NCBI GenBank assembly: GCA_936450465.1
Contig: OW388290.1
Location: 23,177,457-23,241,456, forward strand
Direction: 5' to 3'
Source: Gibbula magus
Lineage: Eukaryota > Mollusca > Gastropoda > Trochida > Trochidae
DNA length: 64,000 nt
A model generated the notes under the pieces. That model saw only the letters and a list, made by a program, of their open reading frames with translations, ran no database searches and was not told the DNA's origin. Shown here piece by piece: positions 33,129-42,397 of this stretch; within the stretch, counting starts at the first letter, position 1; each line of letters begins with the position of its first letter. The position numbers were made by a program, and so were the translations under genes.

Positions 33129-34080
33129 GATGTGCGATCATCACACCGTAGGAACGTGTACGCCTGGAAATTGTTACTCAAGGAAGTGAACGAATTTCTC
33201 TGCGAGAGTCGAGTTTGTTTTTGTGCATTTGGTGTAGACATTTGTTTGATAAATCGGTTTTCAGGTACTCATGACAAAAGATATTTCAGGCTGTAAAATA
33301 GTAAACATTAGTTAACACAAAGTTGGTTTTAGAAATGAGAAGCTGAGCAGAACTAGCTTAAAAGAGACAGTTTTATGTGAGGCTGCATGCCGAAAAGATA
33401 TATTTGCACTCAAACGCGGTCGATATATTGTTTTAAAACAAACATACGATTTTTTCAAGCATATGTCCAAAAAGGCTGATACATATTTATCAAAACTAGA
33501 AAATTTAGTCAAAGTCCAAAGAATAGTCACTGAGATATTTACATTCAATGACTGCTGGTATAATATCGTGGTGAACACGTTCCTAAAGAAAACACCAAGT
33601 GACTGTAATTCGTTCACCATCCCCGTTCGTAGCTCGTTCACTTTGTTTTGACACCACGTGTGGTTCAGGGTTTCTAATTTTGTTATTTGTCAAAAAGAAG
33701 TCTCAATATTTGGCATATATGTCCATAAATGGATGTTTCACAAGATGGTAAAAAATATATGAGTATTTTTATGGATTTTCTGAAAGCAAGGTAATATCAA
33801 ACACACGTAAGTTCCACATGCGAAATTCGACTCCTAAATTGTGATGCAACAGTCGATTGAGGGCACATAATGACATTATCTTTCGTCTACATCTTCACCG
33901 GTGTCTATCATTTTACAGCCTGAAACATTTTTTCACATACAAACTTCAAAACCAATTTATCCAACAAAATCCTACACCAAATGCACAAAACTAAACTGAC
34001 CTCTCGCAGAGAAATTCGTTCACTTCCGTTGAGTAACAATGTCCAGGCGTACACGTTCCTACGGTGTGATCATTATGCAT
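33129..34080. repeat. Inverted repeat, ~170-bp arms around a ~615-bp centre
   Basis: Left arm 33129-33297 (GATCATCACACCGTAGGAAC; GAACGAATTTCTCTGCGAGA; TTTCAGGCTGTAAAAT) returns inverted at 33912-34080 (ATTTTACAGCCTGAAAC; TCTCGCAGAGAAATTCGTTC; GTTCCTACGGTGTGATCAT). The arms are diverged, so it is an old foldback-type element. Reading frames inside are not credible. Confidence 0.65.
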
Positions 34081-34456
34081 TACGAATCAACACATCCAGT
34101 TACCCGAAGTATAGTTATATGGTTGAACAAGTCTTCACCTCGCAATCCTTTCACGTTCTTGTAAAAGGAATCCTCCGCTAATTCTACCCTCACACTTTGT
34201 AGACAGTGTCCTCTGTCATGAAACAGGATAGACATTGTTATAAACAGGTAAAAAAAAGGCTCACCTTATGATCTCAGATGATAGGAAATAATCCTTGCCA
34301 TGAACATTACGACAGGAAACATATTCTTATGTCTTGTAAATCGTGTCCTCTTTACACTAATGTACGCTAGACAAAATTCCCTGAAATCATATATATGACT
34401 ACTCAAAGCTTATCACGAAATCTGGAAAACGTACCCAGAGCTAAGGCCAACGTCTG
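34081..34456. other. Probable 3' flank of P450 gene A
   Basis: Non-coding sequence to the 3' side of the minus-strand P450. I see no clear poly(A) signal and no repeat. Confidence 0.4.
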
Positions 34457-35974
34457 CTAAGACCTGCGCGATACTGCCCTGACCTTGAAGGGTTTAGGTG
34501 CAAAGGTCACCCCAGGCACTGACTCCATAGTCAGAGGGGGTTCTTCTGCTGGGTGCTGGAACTCGAAGCGTTGGATCAAACTCGTAATGAACAAGAAGAG
34601 TTCCATCTTGGCTAGCGATTCACCAGGGCATGCCCTCTTGCCAATAAAGAAAGGGATCATTTCCGGTGCCTTGGAGAACTTCCCGTTTGCGTCAAGGAAC
34701 CTCTCCGGGCGAAACTTGTCCGGATTCACGAAGATGTTTGGATCGTGAAGAACTGATTCAATGTTGGGAAGAACGATGACCCCCTTCGGGAAGGTGTAGT
34801 TCCTGAACTTGATGTCATGAGGGACACTGTGCCAGAGGGATAGAGGGACGATATCAGCGAGTCTCTGTATTTCGGTGATTGTCGCCTCCGTATAAGGGAG
34901 ATTTAATTTGTCTGACATCTGCGGAGGTCGCTCCTCTCCGACATTTTTCTCAATTTCTTGAAAGCATTTCCTCTGAACTTCCGGGTACATCATAAGCAAG
35001 AGAATAGCCCATCTGATGGTCGTTGTGGTCGTCTCACTCCCAGCTACCATCAGATCTCCTAGCACTGCATTGAGATTATCAAACCCTATGGAGCTTTTCT
35101 CGTCGGTCCTTTCTTTATGTTTGATCTCCTTGATATAGGCGGCTGTAAAATCATTGATATTGTCCTCATCGAAATTATTCACATGTTCCTCGATTGACGG
35201 CTTGGAAAGTCGACCCTCAAAGAAGGCAAGATTCCTCATGGTTCGCTTAAACTTAAAAGGGTCTCCGGGAATGTACCTGGCAATAGGGATGAAGTTGAGA
35301 CCCGCCGTTGTCCCGGCAACCTGCAGATTCTGGTCAAAACGTATCAGTAGTTCCTTCAGAAACTCATCGTCGTAGTTAAACCTTCTCCCAAACAAGATGG
35401 CGGAAATGATGTTGATCACCGCCGTATTGACTATGTTTCTGATGTTGAAGACGTCACCTTTCATCTCCTCAATAGTCTTCAGGAAATACTCGCACTCTTT
35501 GTGGATGGCGTTTTCCAGGACTCTCTTCCCCATTCCAAAATCTCGGAGAGTTGACAGCGTGAACCGCCGCTGCTCCTTCCACACCTGACCGGAAGTTCCG
35601 GCCACGCCCAAACCCCGGGATATTTTGTCAACAACAAACACGTGGGGTCGGTCAGAGAACACATCGGCGTTTTTCACAAAGGCGTCGACCAGCACATCGT
35701 ATCCGCTCATAACAATGACGAGTCTATTTCCCAAGTACATGCTAAATATATCGCCGTATTTCCTTCTCCATTCTCTCAGCTTCTTCCTCGGGTCCGCCCC
35801 TAAAGAAAACACATGTCCAACTACAGGGAGAGCAAGACCCGGCCCGGGTGGAATATCATTTGGTCTGCGGAACATCAGCCATACGGCCAAAACACCCCCG
35901 GTCCCTAGAAGTATAGGTTTGGTATTCTCAGAGAGGAAGGTCAAAACTTTCTTAGAAATATCTTCCAAAACCAT
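34457..35974 (-). CDS. Cytochrome P450, clan 2-like, intronless (gene A)
   Basis: A 505-aa haem monooxygenase, full length for a microsomal P450. The true ATG at 35974 gives MVLEDISKK and a hydrophobic N-terminal anchor (PILLGTGGVLAVWLMF), then the PPGPGLALPVVGH hinge. Helix C has WKEQRRF, the I-helix AGSETTTTT (acidic/Thr pair E314-T315), helix K TEIQR (ExxR), then FRPERF, and the haem loop FFIGKRACPG with Cys449 as iron ligand. All catalytic signatures are present, so it should be active at the ER membrane. The substrate cannot be read from sequence. It runs divergently from gene B, 2.7 kb away, and shares long identical stretches with it (WKEQRRFTLSTLRDFG). Absence of introns suggests an ancestral retrocopy or intron loss. 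No exact CYP family name is claimed. Confidence 0.95.
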   Translation of the reverse strand: MVLEDISKKVLTFLSENTKPILLGTGGVLAVWLMFRRPNDIPPGPGLALPVVGHVFSLGADPRKKLREWRRKYGDIFSMYLGNRLVIVMSGYDVLVDAFVKNADVFSDRPHVFVVDKISRGLGVAGTSGQVWKEQRRFTLSTLRDFGMGKRVLENAIHKECEYFLKTIEEMKGDVFNIRNIVNTAVINIISAILFGRRFNYDDEFLKELLIRFDQNLQVAGTTAGLNFIPIARYIPGDPFKFKRTMRNLAFFEGRLSKPSIEEHVNNFDEDNINDFTAAYIKEIKHKERTDEKSSIGFDNLNAVLGDLMVAGSETTTTTIRWAILLLMMYPEVQRKCFQEIEKNVGEERPPQMSDKLNLPYTEATITEIQRLADIVPLSLWHSVPHDIKFRNYTFPKGVIVLPNIESVLHDPNIFVNPDKFRPERFLDANGKFSKAPEMIPFFIGKRACPGESLAKMELFLFITSLIQRFEFQHPAEEPPLTMESVPGVTFAPKPFKVRAVSRRS

Positions 35975-36315
35975 CCTGTTCGAATAGTGCTTATTCACTG
36001 CAATCTCTGTGCCCCTTTGCTGGCCTACAGCTCGACCGCTCTCATAGGAACTCTGTCTATTAACGCGTACATACTCGCGTTGTCAGAGCTTATCAGCAGT
36101 AGGCCAACTGACTCAATATCTCACTGCCTTGCTCTATGAAATGTACCATGTTTAATATTGGGTGCATTGCGTAATATGGGGAACCTTGAACTTCGGACTT
36201 TAGTTCATTGATAGCATGAATATGTTTAGAAATAACAACTGTACTAATATTTCGTTATTGATGAAATATTATGTGGTTGTGTCAACATGATGTCCATGCA
36301 TGTCCGAGTTGTGTA

Positions 36316-36538
36316 CAACTTCCAAACGCAAGGCATAACTCTTGCCAGTCTGCATTACTGGCTGATTTAACCCTTGCGGTATTTTCCTCGCTTTCTTGTG
36401 TCGAGGCAGTGAATCGCTGCACTGGAAATGCATAGCGGGCCTGGATTTCTAAACACAGATTTCTTAAGGAAATACTGCAAGGCCTAAATCAGCCAGTAAT
36501 GGAGACTGGCAAGAGTTATGCCTTGCATTGGGAAGTTG
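36316..36538. mobile_element. Palindromic MITE with perfect 9-bp target duplication (reference copy)
   Basis: Ends CAACTTCC and GGAAGTTG are flanked by AGTTGTGTA at 36307-36315 and 36539-36547. The arms are GCAAGGCATAACTCTTGCC with CTGCATTACTGGCTGATTTA, and the inverted equivalents, so most of the 223 bp can fold into one hairpin. Nine-base duplications are typical of Mutator-like elements. It lies upstream of P450 gene A. Confidence 0.85.
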
Positions 36539-36639
36539 AGTTGTGTACTGCTTGAGTCATTATTTCTGGAACTGAGTACCCGGAATTAACAAAAGATTGT
36601 GAGAATTAGCATGATTTTTGTTTTGTTTTGATTGTTGTC

Positions 36640-36745
36640 CCCCGAGGGGGATTTTATCCGTTTTTCACTTTTAAGGAGAAGGGGATTTTGTCCGGGTGGT
36701 TATTTTAGGGGATTATGTCCAGAGGGATTTCGTCCTGGATTCATT
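36640..36745. repeat. Short GGGGATTTTGTCCGG-like repeats
   Basis: Four variants of GGGGATTTTRTCC occur within 100 bp (about 36648, 36680, 36709, 36731). A reading frame across them is repeat-derived. Confidence 0.5.
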
Positions 36746-36904
36746 AACTACCAGGTGAGAGATAATCTCTCGATACAACACCTCCCGTGTACCACGATGA
36801 TTGTAGCGTTGTGTAAAACATGCTTAATTCAATATCTTTCAAATTCTTTCTTAACCCTCAAATTTTCGGGGTTCTATTTCATACGTCTTCACTTTTTCAT
36901 TACA

Positions 36905-37100
36905 TATATAGAGACTTCTACCCTAGGAAGTGTGTCGTATGATTTTTACGAACTAATTTTATATAGAGACTATTACCCGAGGAAATGTGCCATATGATTT
37001 ATATAAAACAATGCTTTTAATGACCGAGCGATAGCGAGGTTTATACATAATTTGCACGAGTTTTGTAAAAGTAATATAGCACACTTTCGAGAAGTTTAGC
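36905..37100. mobile_element. Degenerate copy of the AGTGTGTCATATGA palindromic element
   Basis: Shares TATAGAGAC, GAAGTGTGTCGTATGA, TTTGCACGAGTTTTGTAAAA and a GAGCGATAGCGAGG patch with the better-preserved element at 53494-53727. Confidence 0.5.
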
Positions 37101-38680
37101 TCAGTATTTTCAGAGACGAAGGTCAACCTTTTTTTCTCAAACCGTTCTTGTTAAATCATTTCTTTATTATACCCAATCTTTTTTTCATTTTAAACAAGTA
37201 AATACTAATCAGAACAGCCCACTTCTGAAAACGTGCTTCTTGCTTACGCTTGAAGACACACTTTTCTGCCTAGAATTATAGCTTGCGCTATGGGGATAGG
37301 TACCAGGTCTTCACGCCTAAAATCAACACACAAACAGCAGAATGGTCAGTCAAATATGAATCTGATTTGAGACTGGGCAAGACCCAGATTTATACTGACC
37401 ACTGTGTTTAATGTTGATACGGACATCTCATTACAAAGCGACAGGTTACAATCGAAATGGCTTCTGTTATATTAAATTACATAAGACTGCACAACTGGTC
37501 ACAGCATAGAGATCTGGACGTTTGGTTGCTATGGCTGTCTATGTCCGGTGTTGGTAAGACATACATTACCTAATGTTAGCGATGCTAAGGAGAACATGTA
37601 CAATGCTTTATGAGAGAGGCCGGTCGGCCTGGGATTATTACTTAATGAACGGTCTCTAGGTATTTACACTTCTATTGCGGCGGCAAGCTACAATGACGTC
37701 ACGCACAATAATTGATGGCGTCATATACGACGATATAATGGAATAAGTATCGAACATATTATCTTTTCAATAATATGAATATTAAATCATTAATGCATCC
37801 GACATCTTTTCATCGTGTACATGGTTTCGTAAAGCCATGGGAATCGTTTTTGTCATTCGAAATAATAAAATGTGTTCACAATAAAATGGCTGCCATGCAA
37901 TTTTTACTTTCTACGCAACACCGTTATTATCACTATGGATAATTTGTTTGTGTAATATGATGTTTTACCCTCTGAAGTAAATATAAATGACATAAACTAT
38001 TATTATAAATGGGATATTTGAAAAAATATAATTTGCAAAAAACGTGCTACTGCCCCTTTAAGGGAGCCTTTATTCATATTACCTGACTCAGTGAGGTGTA
38101 CCACGACTATGCCATGTACACCTGCACCTAATGTTCAAACCATTAATTGTTACGTTGTATTCGATTTTGACTCTCTATATCTATAGGAAAACTAGAGGGT
38201 CAAGATGCGGTCAAGGGTGAAACCCAGTGAATAGATTCAAGAGACTTATCATAGTCTAGGTATACAGAAACTGGGCATGCATAGGGCTATTTTATATTAA
38301 ACCATATGACATTTCTTACTGTAACCGACATGGTGTAATCACATTCATGTGTCGCAATACATTTAACAAATTTCACAACACACAGGTGTAAGGGTATGAC
38401 ACAAACTATTGATCAACGGGAATAGCCTGACAGCACATGCAAACTATGTTCAGCCTTACAACGCGTGACCTAGTTTCCTCTGTGGGCGGAGCTAGGGAGG
38501 TGACCCGGAACATGGCTCAGTTACGTTTTGGTGATTTCAGCAGATAAGAAGGTATACAAAGAAAGGAGGGTAGTTTGAGATGCCAGCTGTATATTGACAT
38601 CGAAGCAGTGTTCAGTTCGTGATACGTACAACCGCGTTGGAGACGTTGACAGTCGGGCAGTTCACGAATTCGTGTTAATC
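37101..38680. other. Region between divergent P450 genes A and B
   Basis: Contains repeated AT-rich sequence and ends with the presumed promoter of P450 gene B (GTATACAAAG near 38551 is a weak TATA-like candidate). No other gene is supported. Confidence 0.4.
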
Positions 38681-40183
38681 ATGTTGGACACATTCGTAAC
38701 GGAGAATCTCGGGACGATATTGCTCGTTGTCCTGGGTGCACTGCTTTTGTGGGCATGTACTCGTAGACCGAGTGGAATACCGCCGGGACCCGGCCCCGTC
38801 TTGCCTCTTCTAGGAAACCTTCTGTCCATGGGGAAAGATCCTATCAAGAATTTCGATGTCTGGAGGAAGCAGTATGGCGATGTGTACAGTTTGTATCTCG
38901 GACAGCGTCTTGCTATTGTACTGACTGGGTATGATTGTCTGAAAGATGCTTTGGTTAAGCGTGGGGATGAGTTTACCTATAGACCGGAAGTGTATGTTTT
39001 CGATGTTGCGTGTGAAGGCAAAGGGGTCATTGGTACTTCCGGTGATATCTGGAAAGAGCAGAGACGATTTACCCTGTCGACCCTCAGAGATTTCGGTCTG
39101 GGGAGAAGGCTGCTTGAAGACAAGATCATTGAGGAATTGGCAATTTTCTTGAAAAGTTTGGAGAAGGAAAAGGGACAGAAATTTGATTTCACGACTCTCA
39201 TAAAGGCGTCCCTGTCCAATATTGTCGTTTCCATGGTTTTTGGTCAGAGGTACGAATATGATGACGCTTTATATAACAGTTACTTATCAAAGGTTGAGGA
39301 GAACGTAAAAGCTGCTGGGAATGTAGCTGGGATGAATTTCATCCCTTTCGCAAAATATATTCCAGGCGACTTGTTCGGTTTCCATAAATTCCTGAAGAAC
39401 ATCAGATACACGGAGAATAATTTCATCCTGCCAGCTATAGAAAAACACCTTGAGGAATACGACGAGAACAACATCAATGATTTCATCGCTGCGTACATCA
39501 GGGAGATCAAACTCCGGGAACAGAAAGGCGAGGAGACCAGCTTCGATGTCCCTAATCTGCAGAAGACCATCGGTGACCTATTTTTGGCAGGGTCAGACAC
39601 AACGTCCACCACGCTAAGATGGGCTGTTGCGTTACTAATCCACCACCCGGATGTACAGGAAAGATGTTTTCAAGAGATCAAGGATACCATTGGTCAAGAC
39701 AAGTTCCCGAGCATGTCAGACAAACTCAACTTGCCATATATGGAGGCAACAATAACGGAAATTATGAGGGTGGCGGACATTACCCCAATAGCTGGCTTCC
39801 ATACTGTTAACGAGAACACCCAGTTCAGAGGGTACACGATCCCGAAAGGAACTTTAGTACTTCCTGCTTTGTGTACCGTTCTTCAGGACCCAACGTTGTT
39901 CCCAGAACCGGAAATATTCCGACCAGAGCGATTCATTGATGCGGATGGAAAATTCATCAAAAGGGAGGAAGTTATCCCTTTCTCGATGGGTAAAAGGAAC
40001 TGTATCGGCGAGGGGATGGCTCGCATGGAGCTGTTTCTCTATATGACGGCCATGATTCAAAGGTTCAGATTTGACAAACCGGAAGACGAGGAGCTGCCAT
40101 CTTTGGAGCCGCTTCAAGGTTTGCCTCGGCCTCCGAAACGATTCACGTTTGTTCCTGTTCTTCGGCGAGACGAGGGTGCATAG
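38681..40183 (+). CDS. Cytochrome P450, clan 2-like, intronless (gene B)
   Basis: A 500-aa P450 with complete signatures: N-terminal anchor (LGTILLVVLGALLLWAC), IPPGPGPVLPLLGN, helix C WKEQRRFTLSTLRDFG, I-helix AGSDTT at 303-308, helix K TEIMR, FRPERF, and FSMGKRNCIG with haem ligand Cys441. Expected to be an ER haem-thiolate monooxygenase; substrate unknown. The ATG at 38681 was chosen because it precedes the anchor directly; the frame is open further upstream but without a good ATG. It is closely related to gene A and more distantly to gene C, in one tandem family. Oddity: the last four codons and the stop lie inside the first copy of a 47-bp tandem repeat. Confidence 0.95.
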   Translation: MLDTFVTENLGTILLVVLGALLLWACTRRPSGIPPGPGPVLPLLGNLLSMGKDPIKNFDVWRKQYGDVYSLYLGQRLAIVLTGYDCLKDALVKRGDEFTYRPEVYVFDVACEGKGVIGTSGDIWKEQRRFTLSTLRDFGLGRRLLEDKIIEELAIFLKSLEKEKGQKFDFTTLIKASLSNIVVSMVFGQRYEYDDALYNSYLSKVEENVKAAGNVAGMNFIPFAKYIPGDLFGFHKFLKNIRYTENNFILPAIEKHLEEYDENNINDFIAAYIREIKLREQKGEETSFDVPNLQKTIGDLFLAGSDTTSTTLRWAVALLIHHPDVQERCFQEIKDTIGQDKFPSMSDKLNLPYMEATITEIMRVADITPIAGFHTVNENTQFRGYTIPKGTLVLPALCTVLQDPTLFPEPEIFRPERFIDADGKFIKREEVIPFSMGKRNCIGEGMARMELFLYMTAMIQRFRFDKPEDEELPSLEPLQGLPRPPKRFTFVPVLRRDEGA

Positions 40184-40418
40184 ACTCTCACTGTGTTCTC
40201 TTACAGTTGGACTGAGACGAGGGTGCATAGACTCACACTGTGTTCTCTTACAGTTGGACTGAGACGAGGGTGCATAGACTCACACTGTGTTCTCTTACAG
40301 TTGGACTGAGACGAGGGTGCATAGACTCACACTGTGTTCTCTTACAGTTGGACTGAGACGAGGGTGCATAGACTCACACTGTGTTCTCTTACAGTTGGAC
40401 TGTGACGAGCGACGCTGT
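40169..40418. repeat. 47-bp tandem repeat starting inside the P450 gene B stop region
   Basis: Five copies begin at 40169, 40216, 40263, 40310 and 40357, and a decayed sixth begins at 40404. Each reads GACGAGGGTGCATAGACTC and so on to CTTACAGTTGGACTGA. Copy 1 supplies the codons for DEGA plus the TAG stop, so the stop codon is repeated in every unit of the 3' UTR. Confidence 0.92.
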
Positions 40419-40587
40419 GCACCTATTAGTTTGTTATTTACCGAATATTACAGTTGTATTGTACATATATTAATATTGGCCATTGCATATTTCATTGAGA
40501 GTACTGTCCCTGTGCCAATACTTCTGCTCGTTTGACAGTCGCTGTACATGTCCACATACCATTTAGAACCTTATTGGGATATACACA

Positions 40588-40797
40588 TTCCCGCAAGGCA
40601 TAACTCGCGCCAGTCTCCATCACTTGCTAATTTTAGACCTGCCGCATTTCCGTAACTTTCATGTGATAGAGTAGCGGCGCGCTGCACCTAGGACGACTAT
40701 GTGGTTATATGCACTGGAAGGATATGTGCGAAGGATTAAATTAGCCAGTGATAGAGACTGGCGCGAGTTAGTCATTGTAGGGAGTATGGGACCGTAT
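40588..40797. mobile_element. Palindromic 9-bp-TSD-family MITE, divergent copy
   Basis: GCAAGGCATAACTCGCGCCA and GTCTCCATCACTTGCTAATT are mirrored by AAATTAGCCAGTGATAGAGA and CTGGCGCGAGTTAG. The outermost bases are degraded. An imperfect direct repeat, GGATATACACA, lies at 40577 and 40834. Confidence 0.6.
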
Positions 40798-41508
40798 ATA
40801 CTGCATGCTTTGAGCCCTATTAGGATATACACAGTATGTATACTCCATGATATTAGATATATAAAATATATCAACTAAACTTTCTAACACTTATAGATTT
40901 TACATCTTATTTTGTATTTTGTTGAATGTTTCAAATGTATATTAGAATTAGTATGTGTACAGTGAAACTAGTTTTCGCATTGCCTGATGCCAGATCTTAG
41001 TCCATTTTATATTAAATCTTACAAACGATATTTTTCTATCTTCATATCGATACAAATGACATCAAATTGCCACCGCTTACTTTCCTTGCCCATTAAAAAC
41101 ATTATAAAAATATTTAAACTTGTTTTTTGTTTTTTTAAATTCTGTACATCATTTTTCCTTTTTGTTTAATACATTATAGTTATCCTTGGCGAAGATCACA
41201 CTTTTGTTTATCTCATAACCTAAAGCACCCAGTGTCTTCTTATTTGGTGACGTTCTTCATTGGGAAATACACCTGTCAACTTCAGTGACCTTGACCTTAT
41301 TTTCAAGGTTACTACGGCACGTTGACTACTTTTCAAACGCTATCTGGATCCCATGAACCGTATCGCATCCTATTTCTTCAAATTTGGTGATCATCGTCAC
41401 ACTTTTTACCAATAATGCAATAAATGAAGAACGACCTTTTGACCAAATGATAACACGTCGTAAATTCACTCCATGATAGCGGTGGTGGACATTGAAAATG
41501 ACACCTTA

Positions 41509-42010
41509 AAGGGACAGTACCAGTTTCTCGTGACATTTTATTTGGATTTGATTTGATGTCAAAATACATTCTTCTCACTACATATTTTCTATCCTATCCT
41601 GTGTTCTACTATGACAGTTTTCTCGGCTAGAAATGGAGACTCCTGATTGGTTGAATTGGATTTTAATTCAATCTCACACAGCTTTCATAATCATCCCCAA
41701 ATGTTAGATATATGACAAATAATAGTTTTCAATGAAAATCTAGCTAGTATACTAGTTATGCGACCTAATAAAAAATACTAACGCAAATCTGTATTTTTGT
41801 CTGCTTCCGTTGCGTTTTTTAAATTATGTTTGACCAGTAGCGCCAGTAACTGTACATTGTCCGGTTAGATTATACAAAATCACGACTTAACAGTTGACAC
41901 CTTCCCTATATTACTGAACCAACAGTTGGTGATAATTTTCAATAACAGTCAGTACTTAAAGTACGATAAAATAACACTATTTATAAACATTTGAAATAAC
42001 AGAAGGTATG
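41509..42010. mobile_element. Relic of the TTAA-bounded palindromic family (see 57286)
   Basis: Starts TTAAAGGGACAGTACCAG and shares TACATTGTCCGGTTAGAT, CAGTTGGTGATAATTTTCA and ATAACAGTCAGTACTTAAAG with the family. The right end is ill-defined. Confidence 0.45.
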
Positions 42011-42397
42011 TAAAGACAAATGTGATGTACTAAATAATAACGGTCTAGAGAATTTAACAATATTCAATCACTTCACTAATGATTCAGTGAATATTATCAA
42101 TAAATGTTTCCTTTTAAAATTATAAATATTCACTAACAAGCAACATACATTATAAATTGAACTACAATGCCATGGTAACCGGCGCATTACAAATCCGGCA
42201 GGTCGATAAGTAGCGTTGGTCGAACTAGGGCGGTTGAGCTGTAGGCGAGTCGACGCGCTGGGTTCACGCGGACTGTCAAGAGGATTGAATGTGTTTCAAC
42301 TTGCATGCTATTAAACTGCAAACAATGCACACGGAGAGAATGTAAACACAACCTGTGCGGTTTGAAAAGTGAAATGTATGCTGTATAGACTAAGAAC

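Noticed and set aside
35975..35998. Upstream extension of P450 gene A beginning at GTG
   Set aside because: An animal nuclear gene should start at ATG; the ATG at 35974 precedes the anchor.
38594..38680. Upstream extension of P450 gene B
   Set aside because: The frame is open but lacks an ATG before 38681; the membrane anchor starts right after 38681.
40169..40403. CRISPR-like direct repeats
   Set aside because: Units are contiguous without spacers and the context is an animal genome; it is a minisatellite.
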